Of a stretch of 64,000 bases of DNA, positions 1-13,030 are shown piece by piece (the first letter of the stretch is position 1; every line of letters starts with the position of its first letter). The stretch is from the NCBI GenBank assembly GCA_019112765.1, contig DXIU01000040.1, forward strand, positions 1 to 64,000, given 5' to 3'. Origin of the DNA: Candidatus Mediterraneibacter norwichensis. GTDB taxonomy: Bacteria; Bacillota; Clostridia; Lachnospirales; Lachnospiraceae. A program made the position numbers and the translations under genes. The notes below the pieces were generated by a model, which saw only the letters and a list, made by a program, of their open reading frames with translations, searched no databases and was not told where the DNA came from.

Positions 1-408
1 AAGGCCTTTCGGTCCGAGTACACGTCCGAGACGTCCTACAACGCCCATCATGTCAGGTGTCGCGACAACTACGTCAAAGTCAAGCCATCCCTCGTTCTGG
101 ATCTTCGGAATCAGCTCGTCTCCGCCTACAAAATCAGCTCCTGCTGCCTGCGCTTCCTCAGCCTTTGCGTCCTTCGCGAATACAAGGATACGCACTTTCT
201 TTCCTGTTCCGTGCGGAAGTACAACCGCGCCGCGGATCTGCTGGTCTGCATGACGTCCGTCACATCCTGTTCTGATGTGAGCCTCGATGGTCTCGTCAAA
301 TTTTGCTACTGCTGCTTTTTTTACTAACGCAACTGCTTCTTCTTTGTCGTAGAGGTTTCCTCTCTCGATCAGTTTTGCAGCTTCGATATATTTCTTTCCT
401 CGTTTCAT
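1..408 (-). CDS. rplA: 50S ribosomal protein L1 (C-terminus beyond window edge)
   Basis: Minus-strand translation [33 protein letters not shown]...[14 protein letters not shown]...; directly downstream of rplK; truncated at position 1. Confidence 0.93.
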   Translation of the reverse strand, partial: MKRGKKYIEAAKLIERGNLYDKEEAVALVKKAAVAKFDETIEAHIRTGCDGRHADQQIRGAVVLPHGTGKKVRILVFAKDAKAEEAQAAGADFVGGDELIPKIQNEGWLDFDVVVATPDMMGVVGRLGRVLGPKGL

Positions 409-416
409 TTTACAAT

Positions 417-456
417 AACCTCCTTGTGGTATTGGCGGGAACGTGCCCCTCCCACT
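417..456 (-). promoter_or_regulatory. Leader motif upstream of rplA (copy 2 of a duplicated motif)
   Basis: AGTGGGAGGGGCACGTTCCCGCCAATACCACAAGGAGGTTATT on the minus strand; near-identical to the motif before rplK. Confidence 0.5.
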
Positions 457-478
457 GTCTATAAACTATTCAGATGCT

Positions 479-904
479 CTACTCTTCTACAACTACACCC
501 ATGGAACGGCATGTTCCCGCAACCATGCTCATAGCTGCTTCTACTGTTGCCGCATTCAGGTCAGGCATCTTTGTCTCTGCAATTTCTTTCAGCTGCTCTT
601 TGGTAATTGTAGCAACTTTGTTCTTGTTCGGCACACCGGAACCGGACTGGATCTTGCATGCCTTCTTGATCAGAACTGCTGCCGGCGGTGTCTTTGTAAT
701 AAAGCTGAAACTTCTGTCATTATATACTGTGATGACAACCGGGATAATCAGATCACCCTGATCAGCTGTTCTTGCATTGAACTGTTTTGTAAATTCAACG
801 ATATTTACACCGTGCTGTCCAAGCGCGGGACCAACCGGCGGTGCCGGAGTTGCCTTTCCGGCAGGAATCTGCAATTTGATATAACCTTCTACTTTTTTTG
901 CCAT
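479..904 (-). CDS. rplK: 50S ribosomal protein L11
   Basis: [35 protein letters not shown] is the L11 signature. Confidence 0.98.
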   Translation of the reverse strand: MAKKVEGYIKLQIPAGKATPAPPVGPALGQHGVNIVEFTKQFNARTADQGDLIIPVVITVYNDRSFSFITKTPPAAVLIKKACKIQSGSGVPNKNKVATITKEQLKEIAETKMPDLNAATVEAAMSMVAGTCRSMGVVVEE

Positions 905-911
905 TTTAAAT

Positions 912-952
912 TACCTCCTTGTGGTATTGGCGGGACAGCTGTCCCTCCCACT
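912..952 (-). promoter_or_regulatory. Leader motif upstream of rplK (copy 1)
   Basis: AGTGGGAGGGACAGCTGTCCCGCCAATACCACAAGGAGGTAA, hairpin-forming, contains the RBS. Confidence 0.5.
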
Positions 953-957
953 TTTCT

Positions 958-1476
958 TTAATCCAATTTTCTCACTTCTGAAAAACCAAGTTCAACCGGA
1001 GTCTCACGGCCAAACAGCTCAACATTGATCGACAGGCTCTTCTTCTGTTCATTCATGCTCTGTACAACGCCCACAGTTCCTTCCCATGCGCCGCTGAGTA
1101 CAGTGACTGTATCGCCTACGCCAAAGTTAACAACAACCTCTTCCCGTTTGATTCCCAGATTTGCCATTTCCTCTTCCTCAAGAGGAACCGCTTTGGAACC
1201 CGGCCCTACAAAACCGGTAACACCGCGGGTATTTCTCACCACATACCAGGTGTCGTCATTCATAACCATGTGAATCATCACATAGCCCGGGAACAGTTTT
1301 CTCTGAGCAGTCTTCTGGACGCCGTTCTTAAGTTCCACCACTTCCTCCATGGGAACGCGTACCTCAAGAATCTGATCTTCCAGGTGGCGATTCTCTATCG
1401 TCTTCTCAATGTTTGCTTTTACTTTGTTTTCATACCCTGAATAAGTATGGACTACATACCATTTTGCCTCTGACAT
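958..1476 (-). CDS. nusG: Transcription termination/antitermination protein NusG
   Basis: KWYVVHTYSGYENKVKANIEKTIENR...FPGYVMIHMVMNDDTWYVVRNTRGVTGFVG. Confidence 0.97.
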   Translation of the reverse strand: MSEAKWYVVHTYSGYENKVKANIEKTIENRHLEDQILEVRVPMEEVVELKNGVQKTAQRKLFPGYVMIHMVMNDDTWYVVRNTRGVTGFVGPGSKAVPLEEEEMANLGIKREEVVVNFGVGDTVTVLSGAWEGTVGVVQSMNEQKKSLSINVELFGRETPVELGFSEVRKLD

Positions 1477-1501
1477 ATAATCACCTTTCTGCTGCGGCCG
1501 G

Positions 1502-1708
1502 TTATCTCACCAAAAAGTTAATTCCGTACTCTAATACGACATCAACAACTGCGATAAGCAGTCCGAGAAATACGGAAACAAGAACGACTGCCGTAGTCTG
1601 TTTGGCAAGTGTTTTCCGGTCCGGCCAGACAATCTTTCTGAACTCTGCCTGAAGACCTTTAAACCAGCTTGTCTTCTGAGTCTTTTTCTTCTCGCTCATA
1701 ACATCCAC
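1502..1708 (-). CDS. secE: Preprotein translocase subunit SecE
   Basis: Short TM protein with WFKGLQAEFRKIVWPDRKTLAKQT; between nusG and rpmG. Confidence 0.93.
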   Translation of the reverse strand: MDVMSEKKKTQKTSWFKGLQAEFRKIVWPDRKTLAKQTTAVVLVSVFLGLLIAVVDVVLEYGINFLVR

Positions 1709-1721
1709 TTCCCTCCGGCAA

Positions 1722-1871
1722 CTACTTCGTTTCCTTATGCAGTGTGTGTGACTTGCAGAATCTGCAGTATTTCTTGGTTTCCATACGATCCGGATGAGCT
1801 TTCTTATCCTTCGTCATATTGTAGTTACGGTTTTTGCATTCCGTACACTCCAGTGTAATTCTTGTGCGCAC
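1722..1871 (-). CDS. rpmG: 50S ribosomal protein L33, probable GTG start
   Basis: (V)[58 protein letters not shown] 4-5 nt before the GTG at 1871; the 19-aa N-terminal extension in the ORF track is unlikely. Confidence 0.88.
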   Translation of the reverse strand: MRTRITLECTECKNRNYNMTKDKKAHPDRMETKKYCRFCKSHTLHKETK

Positions 1872-2014
1872 AACTTCCACCTCGCTTTTAACATATTTAC
1901 TACGTGTTACTGATGGTTGCGAAGCCATCTGTTTTTAGGCATAAAAAAAAGACCTACTTCCATTCGCCATAGCAGTATACCACAGCAAATGGAGGTAAGT
2001 CAAGGGATTTCATA

Positions 2015-3229
2015 CTATTTCGACAGGTTTATCTGTTTCGCCGCAGCACCTTCGTCTGAACCCCCGGATTTCTCCTGTTCTTTTGTTTCCGGGAATTTCT
2101 TTTTCAGCCTCTTATACACGCTGGCTCTGAACAGAGAGTAAATCACCGACACAATCGGAATAAAAATCAGCATTCCCACGACGCCCATCAGGCTGCCGCC
2201 GATCGTTACTGCAGCCAGTACCCAGATGGAAGGCAGGCCCACAGAACTTCCTACTACCTTCGGATAGATCAGGTTCCCTTCAATCTGCTGAAGAATCAGA
2301 AACATAATCACAAAGGTCAGCGCCTGAACCGGATCTACCATCAGGATCAGAAATGCCCCTATAACGCATCCGATAAAAGCGCCGAAAATCGGAATAAGCG
2401 CCGTAAAGGCGATCAGGACTCCCACCAGAAGAGCATACGGCATATTCAGAATACTCATAGCTATAAAAAACATGGTTCCCAGAATCACAGCCTCGACACA
2501 CTGGCCCGCGAAAAAGCTGGAAAAGGATTTAGCAGTCAATGAACACACCTCAAGAATCCATTCCACACGTTTTTCCGACAGGAATGCATAAAGAACTTTT
2601 TTCACCTGCACACTCAGTTTTTCTTTCTGCAGCAGCACATAACACGCGAAAACAAAAGCAATAACAAATGTAGCCACGCCGCTCACAAAGGAACCGATTG
2701 CAGACACAGTAGAATTAATCACATTCCCGGCTCCATCCTGAAAAAACGATACCGCACTGTCTGTCATTTTACCGATATCCAGATTCAGGCCGTCCAGCCA
2801 GGCTCTTACTTCGCTGTTGTCGGTAAACAGATCTTCCAGAAAACGCTGAGCCTCCGGCACAAACGCCCGGATCGTCTTACCCAGAGACAGAACTGTCGTC
2901 GTCAGTTCCGGAATCACAACAAACATCACAAGAACAATAACTCCGATCACAAGCGCCAGGGTAAGCACCAGACTCAGCGGACGCGCGAGACGGTTGGCAA
3001 TCTTCTTATCTTTCAGATAACGGTTATAAAAGATCTTTTTTTCCAGAAAGCTCATAGGCACGTTCAGAATAAAAGCGATCCCGCCGCCCAGAATAAACGG
3101 AAAGATAATGCCGAATGCAAATCCGATCCACTCAAAAAGTATATTATAATTCCACAAAGCAATAAGGATAATGATCGTAAAGACAATCAGCTCTTTCATT
3201 TTCCTCATATTTTCTCTGTCAAGCTTCAT
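2015..3229 (-). CDS. AI-2E family transporter (PerM/YhhT-like membrane protein)
   Basis: Multi-TM protein with ...GVLIAFTALIPIFGAFIGCVIGAFLILMVDP...QQIEGNLIYPKVVGSSVGL; AGGAGG RBS before ATG at 3229. Confidence 0.85.
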   Translation of the reverse strand: MKLDRENMRKMKELIVFTIIILIALWNYNILFEWIGFAFGIIFPFILGGGIAFILNVPMSFLEKKIFYNRYLKDKKIANRLARPLSLVLTLALVIGVIVLVMFVVIPELTTTVLSLGKTIRAFVPEAQRFLEDLFTDNSEVRAWLDGLNLDIGKMTDSAVSFFQDGAGNVINSTVSAIGSFVSGVATFVIAFVFACYVLLQKEKLSVQVKKVLYAFLSEKRVEWILEVCSLTAKSFSSFFAGQCVEAVILGTMFFIAMSILNMPYALLVGVLIAFTALIPIFGAFIGCVIGAFLILMVDPVQALTFVIMFLILQQIEGNLIYPKVVGSSVGLPSIWVLAAVTIGGSLMGVVGMLIFIPIVSVIYSLFRASVYKRLKKKFPETKEQEKSGGSDEGAAAKQINLSK

Positions 3230-3314
3230 AATTCCTCCTAATACCGATTTAAATACGCCTTCATTGTAACACATATGAAAAGAGTATCAAAGGCATAACC
3301 GGAATTTAAATTTG

Positions 3315-3665
3315 AATTTATCTGCGGTATGCGATTGAAAAAAGTCCGAAAATGTCAGAATACGAAGTGAGAATAAATCGTTTCCGGATAGCAGCTGCGG
3401 GAAATTCCGGCTCCGTTCCGCGTAATAAATAAAACTACAAACCCCTGAGCACAGGCTAAAAACAGGATTTTCAATGGAAACTCACGTTCCGTTCGGACAG
3501 CTCCATTGAAAATCCTGACGCCTGTACTCAGGGTTTTAAGTTTTACTAAATTACGCTTCAAGTCGCTGAAATTTCCCGCAGCTGCTATCCGAAAGACGCA
3601 TCCCGCTGTCCGTATTCCGCCATTTTCTGTTCTTATCCAATCCGCACTGCCGCCGATAATTTCAA
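3315..3665 (-). repeat. Family A palindrome, copy 1
   Basis: Inner arms CAGGATTTTCAATGGA (3463-3478)/TCCATTGAAAATCCTG (3502-3517); next arms CCCTGAGCACAGGC (3443-3456)/GCCTGTACTCAGGG (3520-3533); outer arms GGATAGCAGCTGCGGGAAATT / AATTTCCCGCAGCTGCTATCC. Confidence 0.85.
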
Positions 3666-3672
3666 CTGCAAC

Positions 3673-3819
3673 CAGGAAAACGAAGACAGATTTTTTCAAC
3701 TGCGGCTGACTGCTTATCCGGTTTCTGCTTTTCAAACAGGAAATGAACCTGTTTTCAAATATCAGCACAGAACACAGTTCCTGTATCAGCCGATAAAGTT
3801 CTGTCTTCTTTTCTTCCTG
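3673..3819. repeat. Palindrome D (middle element of composite)
   Basis: CAGG..GAAGACAGA (3673-3690) / TCTGTCTTC..CCTG (3800-3819); centre AAACAGGaaatgaaCCTGTTT. Confidence 0.65.
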
Positions 3820-3825
3820 TCTGAA

Positions 3826-4016
3826 TTTGGAATTGTGAGTGGGAAAGCGCAGCCGGGGAGTCCGGGTATGGTGATGGAGAGCTGTAAAGCGGCGCCGGTA
3901 CTTAGAGCGCGTCCTTTGCGCTCTTATGTACCGCTGCGCCGCGATCCGGGCGAAAGCGTGCTCTCCGGCGCGATACCCGGACTCCCCGGCGGAAACTTTC
4001 TCCACCCACAAATTCA
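3826..4016. repeat. Palindrome C with nested hairpins
   Basis: Perfect 17-bp arms CCGGGGAGTCCGGGTAT (3853-3869)/ATACCCGGACTCCCCGG (3973-3989); nested GGAGAGC/GCTCTCC and GGTACttAGAGCGC/GCGCTcttatGTACC. Confidence 0.8.
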
Positions 4017-4020
4017 AATT

Positions 4021-4680
4021 TCACACCCTCTCACTGTAATGATGCGTTTCTTCAAGCATCATATCCTTGACTTTCATCAGGCGGATCTGGGTGCTTCTTT
4101 CATTCTCGTCCAGTTTCATTGTGATATATTTGATATTTTCCTCTGTCTCCGGAATGATTACATGTTCCAGTGCGTTTACACGTCTTCTTGTCTTTTCAAT
4201 TTCCGCCGCCATGAGCTGGCATGCCTTTTCACACTCCGCCAGCCGTATCATGTCAGGCAGAATGTCTGCCAGAGATTTTACCGCGCCGTCCAGGTCACTG
4301 GATGTAAACGCAAAGCCGTACGAGTAGATATCATTTTCATCTGCCGTCCTGGTAGTGTACTCAAATACAGGGATATCCACGCTCATAACATTTTTTTCGC
4401 CGGCCTCCAGATTCACTTCCTGCTTGGGCGCCATCAGCGCTGTATTCAGAGCAGCCTCAGACATTCCCGCTTTGGCAATTACAAAATTGCGGTTAGCGGA
4501 TCTGATGCCCGCTTCTACTTTTTTCCGCACCTCCATATTCTCCCGGACAAGATCAAGATACTGACGCATCAGCTCATCCCGTTTATCTTTTAACAGCTTA
4601 TGCCCCCGGATTGCTGTAACCCGTTTCTTCTTCAGCCTTGTCAGCTCCATCCGCGTAGGATTTACATGTTTTGCCGCCAA
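4021..4680 (-). CDS. atpD: V-type ATP synthase subunit D, probable TTG start
   Basis: (L)AAKHVNPTRMELTRLKKKRVTAIRGHKLLKDKRDELMR; AAAGGAGG RBS upstream of TTG at 4680. Confidence 0.9.
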   Translation of the reverse strand: MAAKHVNPTRMELTRLKKKRVTAIRGHKLLKDKRDELMRQYLDLVRENMEVRKKVEAGIRSANRNFVIAKAGMSEAALNTALMAPKQEVNLEAGEKNVMSVDIPVFEYTTRTADENDIYSYGFAFTSSDLDGAVKSLADILPDMIRLAECEKACQLMAAEIEKTRRRVNALEHVIIPETEENIKYITMKLDENERSTQIRLMKVKDMMLEETHHYSERV

Positions 4681-4781
4681 AAGGGCGCCTCCTTTCTGTG
4701 CCCTGCAGGGCCTGCGGGACAGGAATTCTGCAATCCTCATAAGTACACCGGCCCCGCCCGGTTTGTCAGAATTTTCAGACT

Positions 4782-4818
4782 ACTCACAGGAAAGGGGTAC
4801 GTCCCCTTTCCTGTGAGT
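4782..4818. repeat. AAAGGGG-N5-CCCCTTT hairpin in atpB-atpD spacer
   Basis: ACTCACAGGAAAGGGG-tacgt-CCCCTTTCCTGTGAGT, perfect 16-bp stem. Confidence 0.85.
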
Positions 4819-4830
4819 TTTCAGAATATT

Positions 4831-6213
4831 TTATTCTTTTGCTGTATTCCCGTAATACTGGTCTAAATATTTGTCGTCGATTCGTTTGAGTTCGGTCCGT
4901 GGAAGCATACGGAGAAGTTTCCATCCGATATCCAGTGTTTCTTCGATGTTCCGGTCTGTATGGTATCCCTGAGATACGTATTCCTGCTCGAATGCGTCGG
5001 CGAATTTTGCGTACATCAGGTCAATTTCTGTCAGTGCCGCCTCTCCGAGAATCACCATCAGTTCTTTCGCGTCTTTTCCGCGCGCATAGGCGGCAAAGAG
5101 CTGATTCATCGTATTGGAGTGGTCCGCTCTTGTCTTTCCTTCTCCGATTCCCTTATCTTTCAGACGGGACAGGGAGGGCAGCACGTCGATGGGCGGCATG
5201 ATCCCCTTCCGGTAAAGTTCCCGGCTTAAGATGATCTGGCCTTCTGTAATGTATCCTGTCAGGTCGGGTATTGGGTGGGTTTTGTCGTCCTCCGGCATGG
5301 TCAGGATGGGGATCATGGTAATACTTCCCTTTTTTCCGTTCTGCCGTCCGGCTCTCTCATAGATGGAGGCCAGATCTGTGTACATATAGCCGGGGTATCC
5401 TCTTCGTCCGGGCACTTCCTTGCGGGCCGCGGACACTTCCCGGAGGGCGTCTGCATAGTTTGTGATATCCGTCAGAATGACAAGCACATGCATCTCTTTT
5501 TCAAAGGCCAGATACTCGGCTGCGGTCAGCGCCATTTTCGGCGTGGCAATCCGCTCAATGGCCGGATCGTTGGCCAGATTGATAAAGAGAACGGTTCTGT
5601 CAAGGGCGCCGGTTTCCCGGAAACTTTCAATAAAGAAGTCAGACTCCTCAAATGTAATACCCATGGCAGCAAATACAACGGCAAAATTTTCATCCTTTCC
5701 AAGTACCTTTGCCTGTCTGGCGATCTGCGCTGCCAGCTGCGCGTGGGGCAGGCCGGAAGCAGAAAAGATAGGCAGCTTCTGCCCCCGGACCAGAGTATTG
5801 AGTCCGTCGATAGCGGATACCCCTGTCTGAATAAATTCCTCAGGATAGCTTCTGGCCGCCGGATTCATGGGCAGACCATTGATATCCATGCGGGCTTCCG
5901 GAAGAATCTCCGGGCCCTCATCAATCGGCCGCCCCAGTCCGTCAAAGACGCGGCCCAGCATATCTTCCGATACGCCCAGCTCCATGCTCCTGCCCAGAAA
6001 ACGCACCTTGCTGTTGGACAGGTTAATTCCTGTGGAGCTTTCAAAAAGCTGTACCAGAGCGTCTGTGCCGTTGACCTCAAGCACCTTGCACCGGCGGGTC
6101 TCGCCGCCGGCCAGTTCGATCTCTCCCAGTTCGTCGTAAGTCACATGCTCTACACCGCGCACCAGCATCAGCGGTCCGGCTATTTCCTGAATGGTTCTGT
6201 ACTCTTTGGGCAT
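4831..6213 (-). CDS. atpB: V-type ATP synthase subunit B
   Basis: [34 protein letters not shown]...[18 protein letters not shown]. Confidence 0.97.
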   Translation of the reverse strand: MPKEYRTIQEIAGPLMLVRGVEHVTYDELGEIELAGGETRRCKVLEVNGTDALVQLFESSTGINLSNSKVRFLGRSMELGVSEDMLGRVFDGLGRPIDEGPEILPEARMDINGLPMNPAARSYPEEFIQTGVSAIDGLNTLVRGQKLPIFSASGLPHAQLAAQIARQAKVLGKDENFAVVFAAMGITFEESDFFIESFRETGALDRTVLFINLANDPAIERIATPKMALTAAEYLAFEKEMHVLVILTDITNYADALREVSAARKEVPGRRGYPGYMYTDLASIYERAGRQNGKKGSITMIPILTMPEDDKTHPIPDLTGYITEGQIILSRELYRKGIMPPIDVLPSLSRLKDKGIGEGKTRADHSNTMNQLFAAYARGKDAKELMVILGEAALTEIDLMYAKFADAFEQEYVSQGYHTDRNIEETLDIGWKLLRMLPRTELKRIDDKYLDQYYGNTAKE

Positions 6214-7980
6214 TTACCGTTCCTCCTTTACAAATGCATTGGCGGTCTGCGCGCTCAGATTCTCGTCCGTCCTTCGGTATTCCTCATCCAGATCGTCCTC
6301 CCGTACGTATTTGAAACGCCCGATCTGTTCCCGCACCGGCATGGAAATCAGCTTCTGCAGCGAGGCCCCCTGAGAAAGGGCAGCGCTGGCTCTGTCATAA
6401 AAAGCATTTACAAGTTTCATCATCATATACTGTTTCTTCAGTGAAGTATACGTATCTGTTTCATGGAAGGAGTTCTGATGCAGGAAGTCCTCACGGATAG
6501 AACGGGCCGCCTCCATTTTCAGCCGGTCCCCCGGAGAAAGGGCATCCATTCCTACCATCTTTACGATTTCTTCCAGCTCAGCCTCTTCCTGAAGAAGAGT
6601 CATCATTTTCTGTCTTCCTTCCATCCAGTCCGGAGCCACCTCGGCGTTGAACCATTTTTCCATATCATCCAGATACAAAGAATAACTGTTCAGCCAGTTG
6701 ATTGCCGGGAAATGCCGTTTATACGCCAGATTCGAATCCAGTCCCCAGAACACTTTCACGATACGCAGCGTTGCCTGGGATACCGGCTCCGATGTATCGC
6801 CGCCCGGAGGGGACACTGCGCCGATTACAGAAAGGGCTCCTTCCCGTCCTTCTTTTCCGAGAGAAATCACATGTCCCGCTCTCTCATAAAACTGGGCAAG
6901 CCTGCTTCCCAGATAAGCCGGATAGCCTTCCTCTCCCGGCATCTCTTCCAGACGGCCGGACATCTCCCGGAGCGCCTCGGCCCACCGGGATGTGGAGTCT
7001 GCCATCAGCGCCACAGAGTAGCCCATATCCCGGAAATACTCCGCAATGGTGATCCCTGTATAGATCGAAGCCTCCCGGGCGGCCACAGGCATATCGGATG
7101 TATTGGCAATCAGAACCGTCCGCTGCATCAGGGGCTGTCCCGTCTTCGGATCCTTCAGCTCCGGGAACTCATTCAGCACGTCTGTCATCTCATTGCCCCG
7201 CTCACCGCAGCCGATATAAACTACAATATCCGCTTCCGCCCATTTTGCAAGCTGATGCTGAATTACTGTCTTGCCGCTTCCGAAGGGGCCCGGCACCGCC
7301 GCCACGCCGCCTTTGGCAAGAGGGAAGAAAGTATCAATCACCCGCTGTCCGGTTACAAGAGGCATTTTGGGCGGCAGCTTTTTCCGATAGGGCCTTCCCT
7401 GACGTACCGGCCATTTCTGCATCATAGTCAGTTCCCGGTCACCCTGCTCTTCAGAAATAACAGCGACCGTCTCCTCCACCGTAAAAGACCCTGCTCTGAT
7501 TTCTTTTACCGTTCCGCGGACACCGTAAGGAACCATAATTTTCTGCTGCACAAGAACCGTCTCCTGTACCGTTCCGATTACATCTCCGGACTCCACCTGA
7601 TCGCCGGCTTTTACAGCAGGAACAAATTCCCACTTCCGGTCTCTTTTCAGGGAAGGAACTTCCACGCCTCTCTTCAGGTTATTTCCCGATATTTTCATAA
7701 TGTCGTCCAGCGGCCTCTGTATGCCATCGTAGATGCTTGCAATCAGTCCCGGCCCCAGTTCCACCGACATGGGTACGCCCATGGACTCTACAGGTTCTCC
7801 CGGTCCCAGGCCGGAAGTTTCCTCATAGACCTGGATTGACGCTTCGTCTCCGTGCATTTCAATTATCTCACCGATCAGACGCTGGCTGCTTACCCGGACC
7901 ACGTCAAACATATTTGCATCCCGCATCCCGCTGGCAATGACAAGCGGCCCTGCCACCTTTTTAATCACTCCTGTGCTCAT
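6214..7980 (-). CDS. atpA: V-type ATP synthase subunit A
   Basis: Walker [37 protein letters not shown]. Confidence 0.98.
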   Translation of the reverse strand: MSTGVIKKVAGPLVIASGMRDANMFDVVRVSSQRLIGEIIEMHGDEASIQVYEETSGLGPGEPVESMGVPMSVELGPGLIASIYDGIQRPLDDIMKISGNNLKRGVEVPSLKRDRKWEFVPAVKAGDQVESGDVIGTVQETVLVQQKIMVPYGVRGTVKEIRAGSFTVEETVAVISEEQGDRELTMMQKWPVRQGRPYRKKLPPKMPLVTGQRVIDTFFPLAKGGVAAVPGPFGSGKTVIQHQLAKWAEADIVVYIGCGERGNEMTDVLNEFPELKDPKTGQPLMQRTVLIANTSDMPVAAREASIYTGITIAEYFRDMGYSVALMADSTSRWAEALREMSGRLEEMPGEEGYPAYLGSRLAQFYERAGHVISLGKEGREGALSVIGAVSPPGGDTSEPVSQATLRIVKVFWGLDSNLAYKRHFPAINWLNSYSLYLDDMEKWFNAEVAPDWMEGRQKMMTLLQEEAELEEIVKMVGMDALSPGDRLKMEAARSIREDFLHQNSFHETDTYTSLKKQYMMMKLVNAFYDRASAALSQGASLQKLISMPVREQIGRFKYVREDDLDEEYRRTDENLSAQTANAFVKEER

Positions 7981-8303
7981 TCATTTACTCCTCCAAACAG
8001 AATATCTGATCCGACCGCCTGCTCCACGGTCTTCTTCACGCCTTTCACGCCGGCGCCTGTATTCCCCGATACCCCTGGTATGCGGATAATCGCCGGCAGT
8101 GTTTTCTCACGGTATTCTTCGATTTCGCTTTCCACCTGCGCCGCTGCCGCCTCGGTAATGTAGATGATTCCGTAATTTCCCCCGGCCAGCCTGCGCAGAA
8201 TGTCCCTCGTCTCTTCCCGGGTTTTTACAGGGCAGATGCTCAGGCCCAGAGCAGCGAACCCGTATATGCTGTCATAGTCGCCGATCACCGCAATCTTATA
8301 CAT
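7977..8303 (-). CDS. atpF: V-type ATP synthase subunit F
   Basis: [31 protein letters not shown]...[10 protein letters not shown]; operon position. Confidence 0.93.
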   Translation of the reverse strand: MYKIAVIGDYDSIYGFAALGLSICPVKTREETRDILRRLAGGNYGIIYITEAAAAQVESEIEEYREKTLPAIIRIPGVSGNTGAGVKGVKKTVEQAVGSDILFGGVNE

Positions 8304-9267
8304 ACATCTCCCTTACCCTTTCCCGGATTGCCTCTTCCGGAAAACCGTTCTGTTTTCCGGTCAGAATAATCCGAACCGTTTTTATCTCGTTCTCTCTTGC
8401 AACCAGATAGGCAAGCAGAGGGCCTGCCGAAAAAGTCTCATATTTCTGCGGTTTCAGTGATTCGATCATCCGGTTGTCGCACCATCGTTCAAATGCGGAC
8501 GGAGACTCCCTCAGCGCATCCGCGCCGCCTGCATAGGATGTCCCTTCCAGATACTGCGCGATCTCTTCCGCACCGGCCAGAGCCGCGCGGATCAGCTGTT
8601 CCACATTCACACTGCCGCACTCCGCCATGGCGCTGCGCATAAACTCTGCGCTTTTCCCGGTTTTCCGGGAACGCACGGCAATCCTGATATCGGCAATCGC
8701 CACGGTAGTGTCTGCATAATCAGCAATAATCTTTTCCCCGGAACGTTTCCCCGCCTCGTATATTGCCTCCAGAGCTGCTTTGTCTATTATAATATCACAG
8801 AGCTGTCCATCCCTGGTATGAAGCAGCTGGTCAAATGCCTCCGCCGCCGTCCGGGACATAGTGCCCGGCAGCCTGGAAAATTCCCTGTTTCGTATAATTT
8901 CCAGCATTTCCCGTCCCGGAATGGGGCAGTCATCATAAAAAATACGGGGATTGTCCGCCTCTGTACAGACTTCTTTTACCGCCGCCTTCAGATTATGATA
9001 CAGTTTCGGAAAGGACAGTACGTCAAATACACTTATATCCGGAGCCACATCACGGATTACTTCCCATGTCTTTTCTTCCTCCCGTTTCAGCACAGCGTCC
9101 ATATCCGCTGAGGAAGCGGGATCTCCCCATCCTTTGTCCGTTATGAACTGAAGCGCCTGGTCCGCTGTCCCGCAGGCGAGAAGCTGTTCTACGTCCCCGT
9201 CAGACAGAAGCGAAGTCTCAAGCGCGCGGATGCGCGCAACCGCATACGTATATTTTGTATTGCTCAA
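8296..9267 (-). CDS. atpC: V-type ATP synthase subunit C (V0D/AC39)
   Basis: YTYAVARIRALETSLLSDGDVEQLL...; operon position. Confidence 0.92.
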   Translation of the reverse strand: MSNTKYTYAVARIRALETSLLSDGDVEQLLACGTADQALQFITDKGWGDPASSADMDAVLKREEEKTWEVIRDVAPDISVFDVLSFPKLYHNLKAAVKEVCTEADNPRIFYDDCPIPGREMLEIIRNREFSRLPGTMSRTAAEAFDQLLHTRDGQLCDIIIDKAALEAIYEAGKRSGEKIIADYADTTVAIADIRIAVRSRKTGKSAEFMRSAMAECGSVNVEQLIRAALAGAEEIAQYLEGTSYAGGADALRESPSAFERWCDNRMIESLKPQKYETFSAGPLLAYLVARENEIKTVRIILTGKQNGFPEEAIRERVREMYV

Positions 9268-9292
9268 GTTTCACCCTCCTTACGGCTATACT

Positions 9293-9886
9293 CTATCCGA
9301 ACAGCATCCGGTTTACCTGATCTGACAGTTCCTCTTTCATAGAATCAAATATCGCCTTTATTCCACAGTTTTCTTCAATTCCTCCATATATAAGGAGGAA
9401 CCCTCCATCGAGCTCCGCCGGTTCCGGCGACAGCACGAGGCTTCCGCCTTTTACCGCCGCGGCAGTTTTCACCTTTCCGGAAAAACCTTCCGGCATCCGG
9501 TCAAGATCTCTCTTCGCAAAACAGATAACCCCTTCTCCTGGAAGAATATATTTCTCCAGTATTTTTTCCAGCAAAACAAAATACGCCTCACTGTCCAGAT
9601 TCAGCACTTTTTCATAAGCCGTCTGTATTACACAGTGAATTGCCTCCTGCTTTGCTTCAAGATATGCCTGTTTTCTGCGCATATCCATGGAAGCTTCCGC
9701 CCGTTTTTCATATTCTGCCGCTTCCCGCTCTGCACGTTTTTCGATCTCTGCGGCTCTGACATCCGCCGCTTCCCGGGCAGATGCCAGAGCCGCTTCAGAA
9801 TCTTTCTGTGCTTTTTCCAGAATTTCCGCGGCAGACTGCTGTGCTTCTTCCAGAATCCGGGCCTTCATTTTATCCAGTCCACTCAT
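9293..9886 (-). CDS. atpE: V-type ATP synthase subunit E
   Basis: Coiled-coil N-terminus MSGLDKMKARILEEAQQSAAEILEKAQKD; operon position. Confidence 0.9.
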   Translation of the reverse strand: MSGLDKMKARILEEAQQSAAEILEKAQKDSEAALASAREAADVRAAEIEKRAEREAAEYEKRAEASMDMRRKQAYLEAKQEAIHCVIQTAYEKVLNLDSEAYFVLLEKILEKYILPGEGVICFAKRDLDRMPEGFSGKVKTAAAVKGGSLVLSPEPAELDGGFLLIYGGIEENCGIKAIFDSMKEELSDQVNRMLFG

Positions 9887-9972
9887 ATTTCACGCTCTCC
9901 TTTTTACGCGCTCCGCACTTCTTTTTACTTTCTGTTTCCGCGCCTCTTTCCTGCGTTTTTACACCTGGTTTC

Positions 9973-12482
<2,510 letters not shown>

Positions 12483-12512
12483 ATCCCTCCTTTGCCTGTT
12501 TTCTTTCCAGAA

Positions 12513-12821
12513 CTATACAAGCAGGGAAATCACAAGGTCCACTGCCTCTTCTTTTTTCTTCTCCGCAGCCGATTTCAGCTGCCGGATCTCTTTTTCCAGA
12601 AGGATTTCTGCTTCCGCCTCTTTCAGCCGGGCCTTTTCTTCCGTCTGACGGGCCAGTTCCTCCGCTCTCTCTCTGGCTTCCGCGATAGTCTTCTCCTCAA
12701 TCTGCCGGGCTTTCGTTTCAGTCTGCTCCGCTGTTATCACGCTCTTTTCCCGGGCTTCTTTTACAATCTCATCTGCCCGGGCTTCTGCCGCGCGGATTTC
12801 CCGGATTGTCTCTTCCACCAT
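12513..12821 (-). CDS. V-type ATP synthase subunit H/G-like peripheral stalk coiled-coil
   Basis: Short Glu/Lys/Ala-rich coiled coil at the operon head. Confidence 0.75.
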   Translation of the reverse strand: MVEETIREIRAAEARADEIVKEAREKSVITAEQTETKARQIEEKTIAEARERAEELARQTEEKARLKEAEAEILLEKEIRQLKSAAEKKKEEAVDLVISLLV

Positions 12822-12984
12822 ACGTCACGCACCACCTTCCCTGCCGCTCTGTAAAATACATCCTTTTTATCATTTCCTGTTCCATCCATATTCATACGGA
12901 CGATATTTTGGGCAGATTTTAACAAATCAATTTACGAATATTATATACCAGGTCAGCAGAATATTCAAAACATTTATCAAAAAA

Positions 12985-13017
12985 CGGGCATCTGGCAGTC
13001 TTTTTTGCCATTGCCCG
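12985..13017 (-). terminator. Rho-independent terminator after trmL
   Basis: CGGGCAATGGC-aaaaaagact-GCCAgATGCCCG followed by TTTTTTG on the minus strand. Confidence 0.8.
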
Positions 13018-13030
13018 TGAAAATATATCC

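Larger units (their letters stand above)
3308..4021. repeat. Composite of three abutting giant imperfect palindromes bounded by 12-bp inverted repeats
   Basis: AAATTTGAATTT (3308-3319) and its exact reverse complement AAATTCAAATTT (4010-4021) enclose palindromes centred near 3490, 3745 and 3920. Confidence 0.75.

Noticed and set aside
3355-4017. 220-aa minus-strand ORF
   Set aside because: Lies entirely within nested palindromes; no family resemblance; arises from open frame through repeats.
5275-7839. Long plus-strand ORFs opposite atpB/atpA (389 aa, 458 aa)
   Set aside because: Antisense to confidently identified V-ATPase genes; no recognisable domain.
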